A stretch of 64,000 nt of DNA from Streptomyces sp. NBC_00461 (GTDB lineage Bacteria > Actinomycetota > Actinomycetes > Streptomycetales > Streptomycetaceae), in the NCBI RefSeq assembly GCF_036013935.1, contig NZ_CP107902.1, positions 8,713,001 to 8,777,000 of the forward strand, given 5' to 3'. The notes under the pieces are model-generated. The model saw only the letters and a program-made list of their open reading frames with translations. It had not been told where the DNA came from and did not search any database. A program made the position numbers and the translations under genes. This document shows, piece after piece, positions 26,124-35,466 of the stretch (within the stretch, counting starts at the first letter, position 1; each line of letters begins with the position of its first letter).

Positions 26124-26196
26124 GGGCGTATGGCATCGCAGGGGACCGATTTGGGACAGGGGCCGCACCGGGCTCTGCGGCGGACGGTCGATCGCG

Positions 26197-26220
26197 TCGA
26201 CGAACGGTTCGACGAACGGT
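26197..26220. repeat. Tandem 12-bp repeat upstream of the sigma gene
   Basis: TCGACGAACGGT occurs twice head to tail (26197-26208 and 26209-26220), in the 234-base region between the divergent sigma and capA-like genes. A third, partial GGTCGATCG precedes it. It could be a binding site for a regulator of the sigma gene. Confidence 0.5.
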
Positions 26221-26318
26221 TCCGGACACCGCCGGACGCGGTCCGGGAGACCTCTTCACGGGCGCCGGACGGGCTAATCGGTGGGCCGGGGTTGTTTGGG
26301 GGCGCTTGGAAGTTCGTA

Positions 26319-26338
26319 CCTATTTGTCCGTAAATAGG
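26319..26338. promoter_or_regulatory. AT-rich palindrome just before the CapA-like gene
   Basis: CCTATTT (26319-26325), six-base centre, AAATAGG (26332-26338), perfect and strikingly AT-rich for this genome. It ends 19 bases before the ATG of the CapA-like gene, where a repressor would block transcription or translation. Confidence 0.6.
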
Positions 26339-26357
26339 ACCACAGTGGGGTGAGCTG

Positions 26358-27518
26358 ATGATTGCACGCAGACGACAGGTGGCCCTGGCCCTGACGGCCC
26401 TGCTGGCAGCGGGCGCCGCCTGCCAGGCCCGGCACCACCAACCGTCCACCGCCGGACGGCCGGCCCCGGCCCCGGCCCAGTCCGCGGCCGGCGGATTCAC
26501 ACTGGTCGCCTCCGGCGACATCATCCCGCACAGCACGGTCATCGACCGTGCGCGCTTCGACGCCGGCGACACCGGCTACGACTTCCGTCCGATGCTCTCC
26601 GGCGTCGAGCCCGTCGTCTCCCGCGCCGATCTGGCGCTGTGTCACATGGAGACCGTCTACGGGGCGAACGGCGACTACACCGACAACCCCGTCTTCAAGG
26701 CGCCGCCCGAGATCGCCCAGGGCCTCGCCGCGACCGGCTACGACGGCTGCTCCACGGCCTCCGAGCACAGCCTCGACGACGGAGTCGACGGCGTCCGCCG
26801 CACTCTCGACGCCCTCGACCGCGCGGGCGTGCGGCACACCGGTTCGGCGCGCACCGAGGCCGAGGCGCGCACCGTCACGATCCTGCGCGCGGGCCCCGCC
26901 AAGGTCGCCCACCTCGCCTACACCTTCGACACCAACGGCCATCCGCTGCCGCAGGGCCAGCCGTGGGCCGTGAACCTGATGAACGAGAACAGCATCGTCA
27001 CGGACGCCAGGGCGGCCCGGCGGGCGGGCGCCGACGTGGTGGTCGTCTCCCTGCACTGGGGCACCGAATGGCAGGACGCGCCCGACCCGCAACAGCTCGC
27101 GCTGTCCCAGCAGCTGACGGCCTCCCGCACGGGCGGCCGCCCCGACGTCGACCTCATCCTCGGCACCCACGCCCACGTCCCGCAGGCGTACGAGAAGGTC
27201 AACGGTACGTGGGTCGTCTACGGCATGGGCGATCAGATCGCCGGCGAGATGACCAACAACGCCGGAGCCCAGGACCCGCGCGGCAACGAGTCCACGCTCG
27301 GCCGCTTCACCTTCACCCGGCCCGCCCGGCCGGGAGGCCGCTGGGAGGTCACCAAGGCGGAGTTCGTTCCGCAGATGTTCGACGTCGACGCCGGACGGGT
27401 GGTGAACCTCAACCAGGCGCTCACCCAGGGCGCGGAGGTGAAGGCCGCACGCGACGCCATCCGGGACGTGGTGCTCAGCCGGGGCGCCGCGAAGGACGGG
27501 CTGACGATGGGGCAGTAG
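26358..27518 (+). CDS. CapA-like secreted metallophosphatase-fold protein
   Basis: A 386-residue exported protein of the CapA/PGA_cap family. Residues 1-22 are a signal that may end in a lipobox-like AACQ. The domain starts with FTLVASGDIIPHSTVI (about 47-62), then LCHMETVYG, FKAPPEIAQGLAATGYD, VVVVSLHWGTEWQ, ILGTHAHVPQAYEKVNGTWVVYGMGD, all typical of the family, with Asp/His/Asn metal-site residues. Family members act at the cell surface, classically in poly-gamma-glutamate anchoring, but most actinobacterial ones have no proven role. No capB/capC lie nearby. The start is supported by GGGG(T)GAG upstream. It is preceded by the AT-rich palindrome at 26319. Confidence 0.87.
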   Translation: MIARRRQVALALTALLAAGAACQARHHQPSTAGRPAPAPAQSAAGGFTLVASGDIIPHSTVIDRARFDAGDTGYDFRPMLSGVEPVVSRADLALCHMETVYGANGDYTDNPVFKAPPEIAQGLAATGYDGCSTASEHSLDDGVDGVRRTLDALDRAGVRHTGSARTEAEARTVTILRAGPAKVAHLAYTFDTNGHPLPQGQPWAVNLMNENSIVTDARAARRAGADVVVVSLHWGTEWQDAPDPQQLALSQQLTASRTGGRPDVDLILGTHAHVPQAYEKVNGTWVVYGMGDQIAGEMTNNAGAQDPRGNESTLGRFTFTRPARPGGRWEVTKAEFVPQMFDVDAGRVVNLNQALTQGAEVKAARDAIRDVVLSRGAAKDGLTMGQ

Positions 27519-27546
27519 GCCGGCCCACGCCCACGCGGGCCGCCTC

Positions 27547-28410
27547 TCAGGACGGGCTCGGGGAGGCCGATGCCGACGAGCGGCCCGGCGCGGGCGACGC
27601 GGGCGGGTAGCTGGGGTGCAGCGAGGGGGAGAGCGGAGCCAGCGACCTGCACATCGAGGTCGGGAAGGCCGGTTCCCTGCGCTGCACGGTGCGGCAGCCT
27701 TCGGCGATCGGTACCCAGCCGGACTTCTCCGCCTTGAAGAACCAGCGGTCGCCGAGCCGGGACGAGCAGCCGGGGGCCGCGTCGCCGTCGCAGGCCGGCC
27801 CCGTCCGCCAGGAGAAGTCCATCACCATCCACCTGCCGTCGCAGTCCTGGGAGTCCCGGTAGGTGTGCTCGGGCGCATCGACCGCGATCAGCGCCTGGTC
27901 GTAGGAGGCGGCCGTGCAGCCGGTGGCCGGCGGCGTGCAGCCCAGCCGCCCGCACAGCCTGAGCGCGGGCGGCCTGGCGCCCTCGGCGGTGAACTGCACG
28001 TCGTTGTCGACGACCACCTCCCGGCCGCCCAAGGGACCGGACAGCCGGACCTTCGTCGTGGCCGACTTCTCCTTGGTGCATCCGGAACGCGTGTCGCCCG
28101 ACGGCGAGGAGAAGGTGATCTGCACCCGCACGCTGTTCTCCACGGGTTCGGTGAGCACCGCCTTCAGCCCCCGCACGCACGGGCGTGCACCGCTGGGCAC
28201 CTGAGCGTCGAGGAGCAGCGTGCGGCCGTCGCCGGAGAGACGGGCACCGGTGACGGCCGAAGGTTGCGCGAGGGTCCACGGGACGGGGCCGGTCGGCGAT
28301 GCCGACGTCCCCCGGCCCGCCACCTGCGTCCCGCACGCGCCGAGCACCAGTACGGCGACGGCACCGAGCACGGCGCTCACGACCGCCCCGCGCGTTCCAC
28401 CCGATCGCAT
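27547..28410 (-). CDS. Hypothetical lipoprotein
   Basis: A 287-residue predicted lipoprotein: signal helix SAVLGAVAVLVLGAC with the lipobox LGAC and lipidated Cys26. The mature part has about a dozen cysteines in well-separated places (for example LRLCGRLGCTPPATGC, DSQDCDGRW, GPACDGDAAPGCSS), so several disulphides are likely outside the cell. The C-terminal 30 residues are Ser/Pro/Ala-rich (LSPSLHPSYPPASPAPG) and probably disordered. I do not recognise the fold. GAGCAGGG sits directly upstream of the ATG. It is convergent with the CapA-like gene, 28 bases apart. Confidence 0.8.
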   Translation of the reverse strand: MRSGGTRGAVVSAVLGAVAVLVLGACGTQVAGRGTSASPTGPVPWTLAQPSAVTGARLSGDGRTLLLDAQVPSGARPCVRGLKAVLTEPVENSVRVQITFSSPSGDTRSGCTKEKSATTKVRLSGPLGGREVVVDNDVQFTAEGARPPALRLCGRLGCTPPATGCTAASYDQALIAVDAPEHTYRDSQDCDGRWMVMDFSWRTGPACDGDAAPGCSSRLGDRWFFKAEKSGWVPIAEGCRTVQRREPAFPTSMCRSLAPLSPSLHPSYPPASPAPGRSSASASPSPS

Positions 28411-28463
28411 CCCTGCTCAATCCCCCCGTAACGCACCGGTGTTGCCCCGGATCACGGCAGACT

Positions 28464-28808
28464 CTAGCGGCGGGCCAGTTCCGACCGCCTGCAGGAGTAC
28501 CCGAAGTAGATCCCGAACCCGATCAGGAACCACACGGCGAACCGCACCCAGGTCTGCCACTGCAGATACGTGATCGGCCAGATCGAGGCGACGACACCCA
28601 GCGCCGGCACGAACGGCATCCACGGTGTGCGGAAGGTGCGCGGCAGATCCGGCCGTCGGTGGCGCAGCACGATCACCGCCGTGCACACCACCACGAACGC
28701 CAACAGGATGCCGATGTCGGTGAGTTCGGCCGCCTCGCCGATCGGCAGGAATCCGGCGATGACCGCCGACGCCACCCCGATGATCCACGTCACGCGTGTC
28801 GGCACCCG
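28464..28808 (-). pseudogene. C-terminal remnant of an APC-family amino acid permease
   Basis: About 115 codons match the end of a cationic-amino-acid-type permease: VTWIIGVASAVIAGFLPIGE, then AAELTDIGILLAFVVVCTAV, then LRHRRPDLPRTFRTPWMPFV and a final hydrophobic stretch with FGIYFGYSCRRSELARR. Normal relatives have around 490 residues and twelve helices, of which only the last three or four remain. The similarity stops at about 28808, where an unrelated sequence begins. That flanking stretch (28809-29013) has a plus-strand open frame ending RWPGP and a stop at 29011-29013, which may be the tail of another broken gene. No start signal serves the remnant. Confidence 0.75.
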
Positions 28809-29016
28809 CCACGAGCCGGCCTTCAACGTCGTGGCCCGCCCGCTGTGGGGAGGTGACGCGGCCGAGTGCATCCACTACGGCACGCATTTCAGCTCGATGT
28901 TCCGCAGGTGCTGTCCCGACCGCACCACGACGAAAAGGATCGACGCGGACAACCGTATGGCCGTGCTCGCGAAGCTGCGTGAGGAAGCCGTGTCCCGGTG
29001 GCCGGGGCCGTGACGC

Positions 29017-29517
29017 CTACGGCACCACGGTCACCGGCCACCGTCCGGCCTTCACCAGCCGGATGGCCACCGACCCGACGATCCGGTGCCCCGCCTGCTC
29101 CGAAGCGCCCACCACCACCGCGTCCGCCTTCAGCTCGTCGGCCGCCTTCACCAGGCCGCCGTACGGGTCACCGCGGAACGTGTGGAACTCCCAGCGGACC
29201 TCGAATATCCCCTTCGTCCGCTCGGTCGCGTCCCGGATCTGGGCGACCAGGTCTTCGGCGATCTCGTCCGTCGTCTCCGCGACCGGCACCCCCATGGCCG
29301 CACCGGCGGCCATCACCGGCTGTACGTACACCACGGCGAGCAGCGCATGCTGGCGCCGGGCCAGGCCACCGGCATATGCCGCGGCGCGCAGTGAGGAGTC
29401 GGAGCCGTCCACTCCGACCACGATGACCTTGGGCCCGTCAGTGCCCCGCTCGAACTGGTGCGAGTGCTGTTCCGTCACGGCTGCGAGGCTATCGGAAGCC
29501 CCAGGTCCCCCCGTCAT
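29017..29517 (-). CDS. Universal stress protein (UspA family)
   Basis: A 166-residue single USP domain. The strand-loop [19 protein letters not shown] opens the fold, and [32 protein letters not shown] closes it (in parts: [29 protein letters not shown]). The expected ATP-binding motif G-x2-G-x9-G-S/T is only partly kept: the region reads [15 protein letters not shown], so nucleotide binding is doubtful. The ATG at 29517 has GAGAGG six bases upstream; a GTG at 29478 would be closer to the usual family length of 150. It is divergent from lysX, with 51 bases between. Confidence 0.87.
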   Translation of the reverse strand: MTGGPGASDSLAAVTEQHSHQFERGTDGPKVIVVGVDGSDSSLRAAAYAGGLARRQHALLAVVYVQPVMAAGAAMGVPVAETTDEIAEDLVAQIRDATERTKGIFEVRWEFHTFRGDPYGGLVKAADELKADAVVVGASEQAGHRIVGSVAIRLVKAGRWPVTVVP

Positions 29518-29568
29518 GCGGGACCTCTCGACGGGCGCGGCGGCCGCGCTCTTCCTACAGTCGGAACC

Positions 29569-32500
29569 ATGAGTGCCACAGCGGAGGCCTTGCCGCCCAA
29601 GGACACCACCGGCCGGACCCGGCCGCCCGGCCACGGGCCGATGAGCAAGGTGCCCGAGGCCTTCGCGGCGTTCTTCGGCGCCCTCGGACTGCTCTGCGTG
29701 CTGCTGGCCCTCATCCCACCGCTGCGCGCCCTGCTGCGCCCGGTGGTCCGCTTCCTCGATCTGCTCATCGTGCCGGTCAGCGCCAATCTCGCCTACGCCG
29801 TCTTCCTCTTCCTGCTCGCCGCCGCGACCGCCGCCCGCAAGAAGATCGCCTGGTGGCTGGTCGTCGTCTACCTGGGACTGCTGGTCCTCGACGACGTCCT
29901 CGGCGTCCTGGTGGGCCTGTACGCCGAGTCCATCCCCTCCCTCGTCGTCTGCTCCCTCGCGCTGACCCTGCTGATCGTCGCCCGCCGGGAGTTCTACGCC
30001 GCCTCCCGCCGCGCCGCCGTCCGCCGCGCCCTGCTCGTGCTGCTCGCCGGACTCGCCGTCGGCATCCTCGCCGGCTGGGGCCTGGTGGAGCTGTTCCCCG
30101 GCACGCTCCCACGCGGCCAGCGCCTGCCATGGGCCGCCAACCGGGTCCTGGGCGGCCTGGTCTCGGGCCATTCCTTCGACGGGCACCCACCCCGGGCCCT
30201 GTTCTTCCTGCTCGGCCTGTTCGGCGCCGTCGCCCTGCTCAACGCCGCCTCCACCCTGTTCCGTTCGCAGCGCATGGAATCCGCCCTGCACGGTGACGAG
30301 GAGCCCCGCATCCGCGCCCTCCTTGGGGCCTACGGCGAGCAGGACTCCCTCGGCTACTTCGCCACCCGCCGCGACAAGGCCGTCGTCTTCTCGCCCAGCG
30401 GCAAGGCCGCCGTCACCTACCGCGTCGAGGCCGGCGTCTGCCTTGCCAGCGGCGACCCCGTGGGCGACCGGGAGGCCTGGCCGCACGCCATCGCCGCGTG
30501 GCTGGACGTGGCCCGCCGGCACGCCTGGGCCCCCGCCGCGATGGGCGCCTCGGAGGACGGCGCCAAGGCCTTCGCCCGCGCCGGACTCGGCGCGCTGCAA
30601 CTCGGCGACGAGGCGATCCTGAACGTCGCCGGCTTCGACCTCGACGGCCGCGACATGCGGGTCACCCGGCAGGCCGTGCACCGGGTCCGCCGCACCGGCG
30701 CCCACTGCCGCGTCCGCCGCCACGCCAACCTCACCGACGAGGAGATGGAGGCGGTCGTCGACAAGGCCGACGCCTGGCGCGACACCGAGACCGAGCGCGG
30801 CTTCTCCATGGCCCTGGACCGCCTCGGCGACCCGGCCGACGGAGACTGCCTCCTCGTGGAAGCCCTCAGTGAGGACGGCCGCCTCCTCGCCCTGCTGTCC
30901 TTCGTGCCCTGGGGCCGCGACGGCGTCTCCCTCGACCTGATGCGCCGTGACCGCAGCGCACCCAACGGGGTCATGGAGTTCATGGTCGCCGACCTGTGCG
31001 CCGCCGCCCCGAAGCTGGGCGTCCGAAGGATCTCCCTCAACTTCGCCGTCTTCCGCTCGGCCTTCGAGGAGGGCGCCCGCATCGGCGCCGGACCCGTCCT
31101 CAGGCTGTGGCGGCGCCTGTTGCTGTTCTTCTCCCGGTGGTGGCAGCTGGAGGCCCTGTACCGCTCCAACGCCAAGTACCACCCCGAGTGGTATCCCCGC
31201 TTCATCTGCTACGGCGACACCGGCTCCCTCGCCCGCATCGGCCTGGCCTCCGCCATCGCCGAAGGCTTCGTCTCGGTACCGTCCCTGCGCAAACTCTGGG
31301 GAAAGGGGCACCCGAAGGGCGCGTCCAGGCCCGCGACCACCGAGGGCCTGCCGTCGCTGTCGGCGCTCGGCCTCGCCGGAGGGGACGAGGCCGGGCCCGG
31401 CGACGGGCATGCCGGCCTGCCCGAACAGGTCCGCATCCGGCACCGCACGCTCGACCGGCTGCGCGCCGACGGCACCGACCCCTACCCCGTCGGCATCCCG
31501 CAGCGCACCCACGCCCTCGCCGACGTCCGCGAGGGCGAGAAGGTCACCGTCGCGGGCCGCATCATGCTGGTCCGTGACTTCGGCGGCATCGTCTTCGCCG
31601 TTCTGCGCGACTGGTCCGGCGACCGCCAACTCGCCCTCACCCGTGAGGACTCCGGGCCCGCCCTCGACTGCTTCACGGCCGACACCGACATCGGCGACCA
31701 CATCAGTGCCACCGGCCGCGCGGGCATCAGTGACAAGGGCGAGCCCACCGTCTTCGTCACCTCCTGGCAGCTCATCGGCAAGTGCCTGCGCCCGCTGCCC
31801 GACAAGCGCGGGGGCCTCGCCGACCCCGAGGCCAAGGTCCGCATGCGCTACCTCGACCTGGTCTCCAGCCCCGATGCCCGCGCGGTGATCCGCGCCCGCT
31901 CCACCGCCGTACAGGCCCTGCGTCAGGGCCTGTTGGAGCGCGGCTACCTCGAGGTCGAGACTCCGATGCTGCAGCAGATCCACGGCGGCGCCAACGCCCG
32001 CCCCTTCACCACCCACATCAACGCCTACGACCTAGACCTCTACCTGCGCATCGCCCCCGAGCTGTATCTGAAGCGGCTGTGCGTCGGCGGGATGGAGAAG
32101 GTCTTCGAGCTGGGCCGCACCTTCCGCAACGAGGGCGTGTCCTACAAGCACAACCCCGAGTTCACGATGCTGGAGGCCTACCAGGCCTTCGCCGACTACG
32201 ACGTGATGCTCGACCTCGCCCGGGAACTGATCCAGGGCGCGGCCACCGCCGCCTTCGGCTCGCCCATCGCCCACAAGGACGGCACGGTGTACGACATCTC
32301 CGGGTCCTGGCCGGTCAAGACGGTCTACGGCGCGATCTCCGAGGCGCTGGGGGAGGAGATCGACGCGGACACGGACCTGGAGGCGCTGCTGGGGCTGTGC
32401 GACCGGGCCGGCGTCCCGTACACCGTCGACGACGGCCGCGGCGACGTCGTACTCGAAATGTACGAACGCCTCGTCGAGGAGAAGACCCAACTTCCCACGT

Positions 32501-32847
32501 TCTACAAGGACTTCCCGACCGACGTCTCCCCGCTCACCCGCCAGCACCGCAGCGACCCACGGCTGGCCGAGCGGTGGGACCTGGTCGCCTTCGGCACGGA
32601 ACTCGGCACCGCCTACTCCGAGTTGACCGACCCCGTCGAACAGCGCCGCCGCCTCACCGCCCAGTCCCTGCTGGCCGCCGGGGGAGACCCCGAGGCGATG
32701 GAACTCGACGAGGACTTCCTCGACGCCCTCGAATACGCGATGCCGCCCACCGGAGGCCTGGGCATCGGCGTCGACCGGCTGGTCATGTTCCTCACGGGCC
32801 TGACGATCCGCGAGACGCTGCCGTTCCCGCTGGTACGCCGCCGCTGA
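29569..32847 (+). CDS. lysX: Bifunctional lysyl-phosphatidylglycerol synthase / lysyl-tRNA synthetase
   Basis: Charges tRNA with lysine and transfers the lysine to phosphatidylglycerol, which lowers membrane negative charge and protects against cationic peptides. The 1092-residue product has an N-terminal membrane part (about 25-250, six or seven helices), then the MprF-type transferase domain (about 255-565; [42 protein letters not shown]), an OB fold (about 625-720, [18 protein letters not shown]) and a class II LysRS core ([20 protein letters not shown], motif 3 [16 protein letters not shown]). Fusion of both activities in one chain is normal in actinobacteria. The ATG at 29569 has a weak GGAA ahead. 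Confidence 0.95.
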   Translation: MSATAEALPPKDTTGRTRPPGHGPMSKVPEAFAAFFGALGLLCVLLALIPPLRALLRPVVRFLDLLIVPVSANLAYAVFLFLLAAATAARKKIAWWLVVVYLGLLVLDDVLGVLVGLYAESIPSLVVCSLALTLLIVARREFYAASRRAAVRRALLVLLAGLAVGILAGWGLVELFPGTLPRGQRLPWAANRVLGGLVSGHSFDGHPPRALFFLLGLFGAVALLNAASTLFRSQRMESALHGDEEPRIRALLGAYGEQDSLGYFATRRDKAVVFSPSGKAAVTYRVEAGVCLASGDPVGDREAWPHAIAAWLDVARRHAWAPAAMGASEDGAKAFARAGLGALQLGDEAILNVAGFDLDGRDMRVTRQAVHRVRRTGAHCRVRRHANLTDEEMEAVVDKADAWRDTETERGFSMALDRLGDPADGDCLLVEALSEDGRLLALLSFVPWGRDGVSLDLMRRDRSAPNGVMEFMVADLCAAAPKLGVRRISLNFAVFRSAFEEGARIGAGPVLRLWRRLLLFFSRWWQLEALYRSNAKYHPEWYPRFICYGDTGSLARIGLASAIAEGFVSVPSLRKLWGKGHPKGASRPATTEGLPSLSALGLAGGDEAGPGDGHAGLPEQVRIRHRTLDRLRADGTDPYPVGIPQRTHALADVREGEKVTVAGRIMLVRDFGGIVFAVLRDWSGDRQLALTREDSGPALDCFTADTDIGDHISATGRAGISDKGEPTVFVTSWQLIGKCLRPLPDKRGGLADPEAKVRMRYLDLVSSPDARAVIRARSTAVQALRQGLLERGYLEVETPMLQQIHGGANARPFTTHINAYDLDLYLRIAPELYLKRLCVGGMEKVFELGRTFRNEGVSYKHNPEFTMLEAYQAFADYDVMLDLARELIQGAATAAFGSPIAHKDGTVYDISGSWPVKTVYGAISEALGEEIDADTDLEALLGLCDRAGVPYTVDDGRGDVVLEMYERLVEEKTQLPTFYKDFPTDVSPLTRQHRSDPRLAERWDLVAFGTELGTAYSELTDPVEQRRRLTAQSLLAAGGDPEAMELDEDFLDALEYAMPPTGGLGIGVDRLVMFLTGLTIRETLPFPLVRRR

Positions 32848-33034
32848 CCGCTCACGCCTGCGGTGCGCGCCTCCGGCGCCACCCCCGGAACCCCCGCACA
32901 CCGAGCGCGAGTTCGCGCCGCGGTGCCGGCGACACGCCGTGACCGGCCGGTTGCTTGGGCCAGGCAGGTGGATTTCTGCCGCCGCTTCGGTGTTGCCGGG
33001 GAGCGTCGGCCCGCGGGCGGGCGACTGATGAGTC

Positions 33035-33886
33035 ATGAAGAACGATCAGTTGCTCACACGGCGCCGGGCGTTGATCGCCGCCGCAGCCGTTCTGGGCGCG
33101 GCAGGCGCCGGAAGCGCCCTCGCGCTGAGTGGGGGCGAGGAGCCGGTCCGGCCCGCCCCCGCCCCTGCTGCCCCCGCCGCCGGCCCCCGGGCCGGCTCCG
33201 CGCTCAAGCCGTCCGCCTACCGTCTCCAGCCCCTGACCGGGTACGGCGGGCCGCCGCGTGCGGCACCCGGCAGGACGCCCGTACGGCACGAGCCGTTCCT
33301 GCGCATGTCCGGCCGCGGCCGCACGATGGTGCTGACCTTCGACGACGGCCCCGACCCCCGATACACCCCGCACATCCTGGACACCCTGGCCGAGCACGAC
33401 GTACGCGCCATGTTCTTCGTGTGCGGGGAGATGGCCGTCGACAACCAGGACCTGCTGGCACGGATGGCCGACGACGGCCACATCGTCGGCAACCACACCT
33501 GGACCCACCCCCTGCTGACCCGTCTGAGGCGCTCCCGGATCCGCTCCGAGATGGAGCGCACCAGCGACGTCATCGAGAAGGCCTACGGGGAGCCGCCCGT
33601 GTGGTTCCGTGCCCCCTACGGTGCCTGGAACCGCGCGGCCTTCCAACTCGGCGCCGAGATGGGCATGGAGCCCCTCGCCTGGACCGTCGACAGCCTCGAC
33701 TGGACCACCCCCGGCACCCGCACCATCGTCCACCGCGTCGAGGACGGCGCCGCCCCCGGCGTCGTGGTGCTCTCGCACGACGCCGGGGGCAACCGTTCCC
33801 AGAGTGTCCGGGCCCTGCGCACCTATCTGCCGCAACTACTGGATTCCGGCTACCACATCACCCTGCCGAGAAGGCGAAACGCATAA
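33035..33886 (+). CDS. Secreted polysaccharide deacetylase (NodB domain)
   Basis: Removes N-acetyl groups from a cell-wall or external polysaccharide such as peptidoglycan or chitin oligomers. The 283-residue protein has a Tat-like signal (TRRRALIAAAAVLGAAGAGS, residues 8-27), a Pro/Ala linker, and the NodB homology domain from about residue 97. The catalytic motif TFDDGPD has Asp103/Asp104, the metal histidines are His154 and His158 in HTWTHP, RAPYG carries Arg192, and LSHDAGG is the last motif. All key residues are present. It is convergent with the sortase gene. Confidence 0.92.
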   Translation: MKNDQLLTRRRALIAAAAVLGAAGAGSALALSGGEEPVRPAPAPAAPAAGPRAGSALKPSAYRLQPLTGYGGPPRAAPGRTPVRHEPFLRMSGRGRTMVLTFDDGPDPRYTPHILDTLAEHDVRAMFFVCGEMAVDNQDLLARMADDGHIVGNHTWTHPLLTRLRRSRIRSEMERTSDVIEKAYGEPPVWFRAPYGAWNRAAFQLGAEMGMEPLAWTVDSLDWTTPGTRTIVHRVEDGAAPGVVVLSHDAGGNRSQSVRALRTYLPQLLDSGYHITLPRRRNA

Positions 33887-33917
33887 CCGGATTCCGCCCG
33901 CCCGGTCGGGGAAACTC

Positions 33918-34583
33918 TCAGCGGGTCTCGACCAGGCGGGCGAAGACGACGACGTTCCCGTCGTAACCGTGCTGCTTCGAGAAACCGCCCCCGCAGGTGA
34001 TGACCCGCAGTTCCGGTCCGCCTTTGGACGCGTAGACGCGGTCGCCGGGGAAGTTGTTCTTGTCGAAGACCTCGATGCCGTAGATCTCGAATGCGGCCGT
34101 CTTTCCGTCCTTGCGGGCGACCTCGACGCGATTTCCCTTCTTCAGGGCGCCGAGGTTGTAGAAAACGGCGGGGCCCTGTTTGTTGTCGACGTGGCCGACC
34201 ACCACCGCGGTGCCCTTCTCGCCGGGAGAGACGCCGCCGGTGAACCAGCCCGCCAGATTCGGGTCCTCCGGGGGCGGCGCCGCGACCCAGCCGTCCGAGT
34301 CCAGGCCCACCGGCAGGACCGGTGCGTCGACCCGGATCGTGGGGATCCTGACCCGGTCGGGCAGGGCGTACGGCAGCGGCTGGACGGTGCCCGTGGCGCC
34401 GGGGACCCGGCTGTCGGCGGCGGCCGCGGAGGCGGGCTGCGGCGGACCCACGTCGAACTCTCCCGAGCCGTTCCGAATGAGCGCGAGGCCGGTCAGCAGA
34501 ACAAGCGCTATCACGCCCCAAGGAGCACGCTTCTTCCGCCGCTCCTCCTCTTCAGCCAGTTCGGCCAACTCGGACGCAGACAT
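33918..34583 (-). CDS. Class F sortase
   Basis: A 221-residue membrane-anchored transpeptidase. A single transmembrane helix lies at about 22-36 (WGVIALVLLTGLALI) after a charged N terminus (EEEERRKKR). The sortase fold has His131 (VVVGHVDN), Cys197 (VITCGGGF) and Arg216 (VVVFARL), the full catalytic triad, in the compact class F arrangement of actinobacteria. GAGAGGGG is six bases before the ATG at 34583. The anchored proteins on either side lack a clear LPxTG signal, so its substrates are not known. It may be an orphan sortase. Confidence 0.9.
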   Translation of the reverse strand: MSASELAELAEEEERRKKRAPWGVIALVLLTGLALIRNGSGEFDVGPPQPASAAAADSRVPGATGTVQPLPYALPDRVRIPTIRVDAPVLPVGLDSDGWVAAPPPEDPNLAGWFTGGVSPGEKGTAVVVGHVDNKQGPAVFYNLGALKKGNRVEVARKDGKTAAFEIYGIEVFDKNNFPGDRVYASKGGPELRVITCGGGFSKQHGYDGNVVVFARLVETR

Positions 34584-34913
34584 TCGTTTCCCCTCTCGAC
34601 GCGGCCGTCGCCCCGCCATTCGCGCATGAGGACAACGCTAAATGCCGCGGGGGAAACCGGCGACGGGACAGAAGCGAACGGGTGGCTTCCACGCTTCGGT
34701 GCGCCATCCGAGTCGCGGCGGACCAGAATTTTCTGACGGTCCGTGACCTGCGGCGATATCCGATTGCGCGGCAATAGCCCGGCGTGTCCTCTCACCAGGA
34801 CGGACCATCGCCGAAATGCGGGCGAGTCCAGCGCAACTGAGGGTTTTTCTGGGAGACGCTTTCTCGCCGACAGACCGGGGACGGGCCCCGGGGCGTCTTC
34901 CGCGGAGGATCAC
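34584..34913. other. Divergent promoter region, sortase and surface protein
   Basis: 330 bases without a supported gene, between two divergent genes. It holds the inverted repeat CAGAA-TT-TTCTG (34724-34735) and GGAGG just before the plus-strand gene. AT content rises at 34720-34790. Both promoters are probably here, but I cannot place them with confidence. Confidence 0.4.
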
Positions 34914-35408
34914 ATGAGTACTCATCGTGCCCTGGCGGTCTCTGCCGTCGCGGTCGCCGCCCTCGGCCTCGCCGCGCCGGTGGCCGTCGCGCGGGACGGC
35001 ATGAACATCAGCCCGACCAACATCGTCGCCCTGCCCAGTGTCATCGCCCGTGGCGGGCAACTGACCATCACCGTCGACGGCTGCCCCGGCGGCGGCACGG
35101 CGACCTCGGAGGCGTTCCAGCCCACGCCTCTGACCCCGGTCAGAAACACCAACACGGCCAGGGGCACCGCGACGGTCAACAGGAACGCGCGGACGGGCTC
35201 GCACAGCATCACCGTCAACTGCAACGGCAGGACCCTGACGAACCCGGCCGCCTTCACCGTCATCGGAGGCGTCCAGGGCGGTCTCGGTGGCAGCAACTCC
35301 AGCGGGGCGACGCCGACCGACGTGGCCATCGGTGGCGGTCTCGTGGCCGCGGCCGTCGTGGCCGGCGGGGTGTTCTGGTTGCGCCGGAGGTCCGAGAGGC
35401 GCATCTGA
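34914..35408 (+). CDS. Small cell-surface protein, C-terminal membrane anchor (paralog A)
   Basis: A 164-residue exported protein: signal peptide (1-26, VAVAALGLAAPVAVA), an Ig-like or similar beta-domain (DGMNISPTNIVALPSVIARG, QLTITVDGCPGGGTATSEAF, SITVNCNGRTL), a Gly/Ser linker and a C-terminal transmembrane helix (about 138-155) with the basic stop-transfer WLRRRSERR. Two cysteines in the beta-domain probably pair. No LPxTG or LAxTG motif precedes the helix. GGAGG is five bases before the ATG. Its N-terminal half is clearly related to the protein encoded in inverted orientation at 35467. Confidence 0.82.
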   Translation: MSTHRALAVSAVAVAALGLAAPVAVARDGMNISPTNIVALPSVIARGGQLTITVDGCPGGGTATSEAFQPTPLTPVRNTNTARGTATVNRNARTGSHSITVNCNGRTLTNPAAFTVIGGVQGGLGGSNSSGATPTDVAIGGGLVAAAVVAGGVFWLRRRSERRI

Positions 35409-35414
35409 CCTTCC

Positions 35415-35465
35415 GACATGCCTTCGCCCCGGAACCTGTTGAGGGTTCCGGGGCGAAGGCATGTC
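35415..35465. terminator. 22-bp perfect bidirectional terminator
   Basis: Arms 35415-35436 and 35444-35465 are perfect complements over 22 bases (the left arm opens GACATGCCTTCGCCCC, the right arm closes GGGGCGAAGGCATGTC) with a seven-base loop TGTTGAG. It separates two convergent paralogous genes. Confidence 0.92.
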
Positions 35466-35466
35466 C

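Noticed and set aside
29518..32016. A long open frame on the minus strand, antisense to lysX, joined to the universal stress protein frame.
   Set aside because: It is a GC-skew shadow of lysX; codon use and composition do not fit a protein, and the stress protein has its own start with a ribosome binding site.
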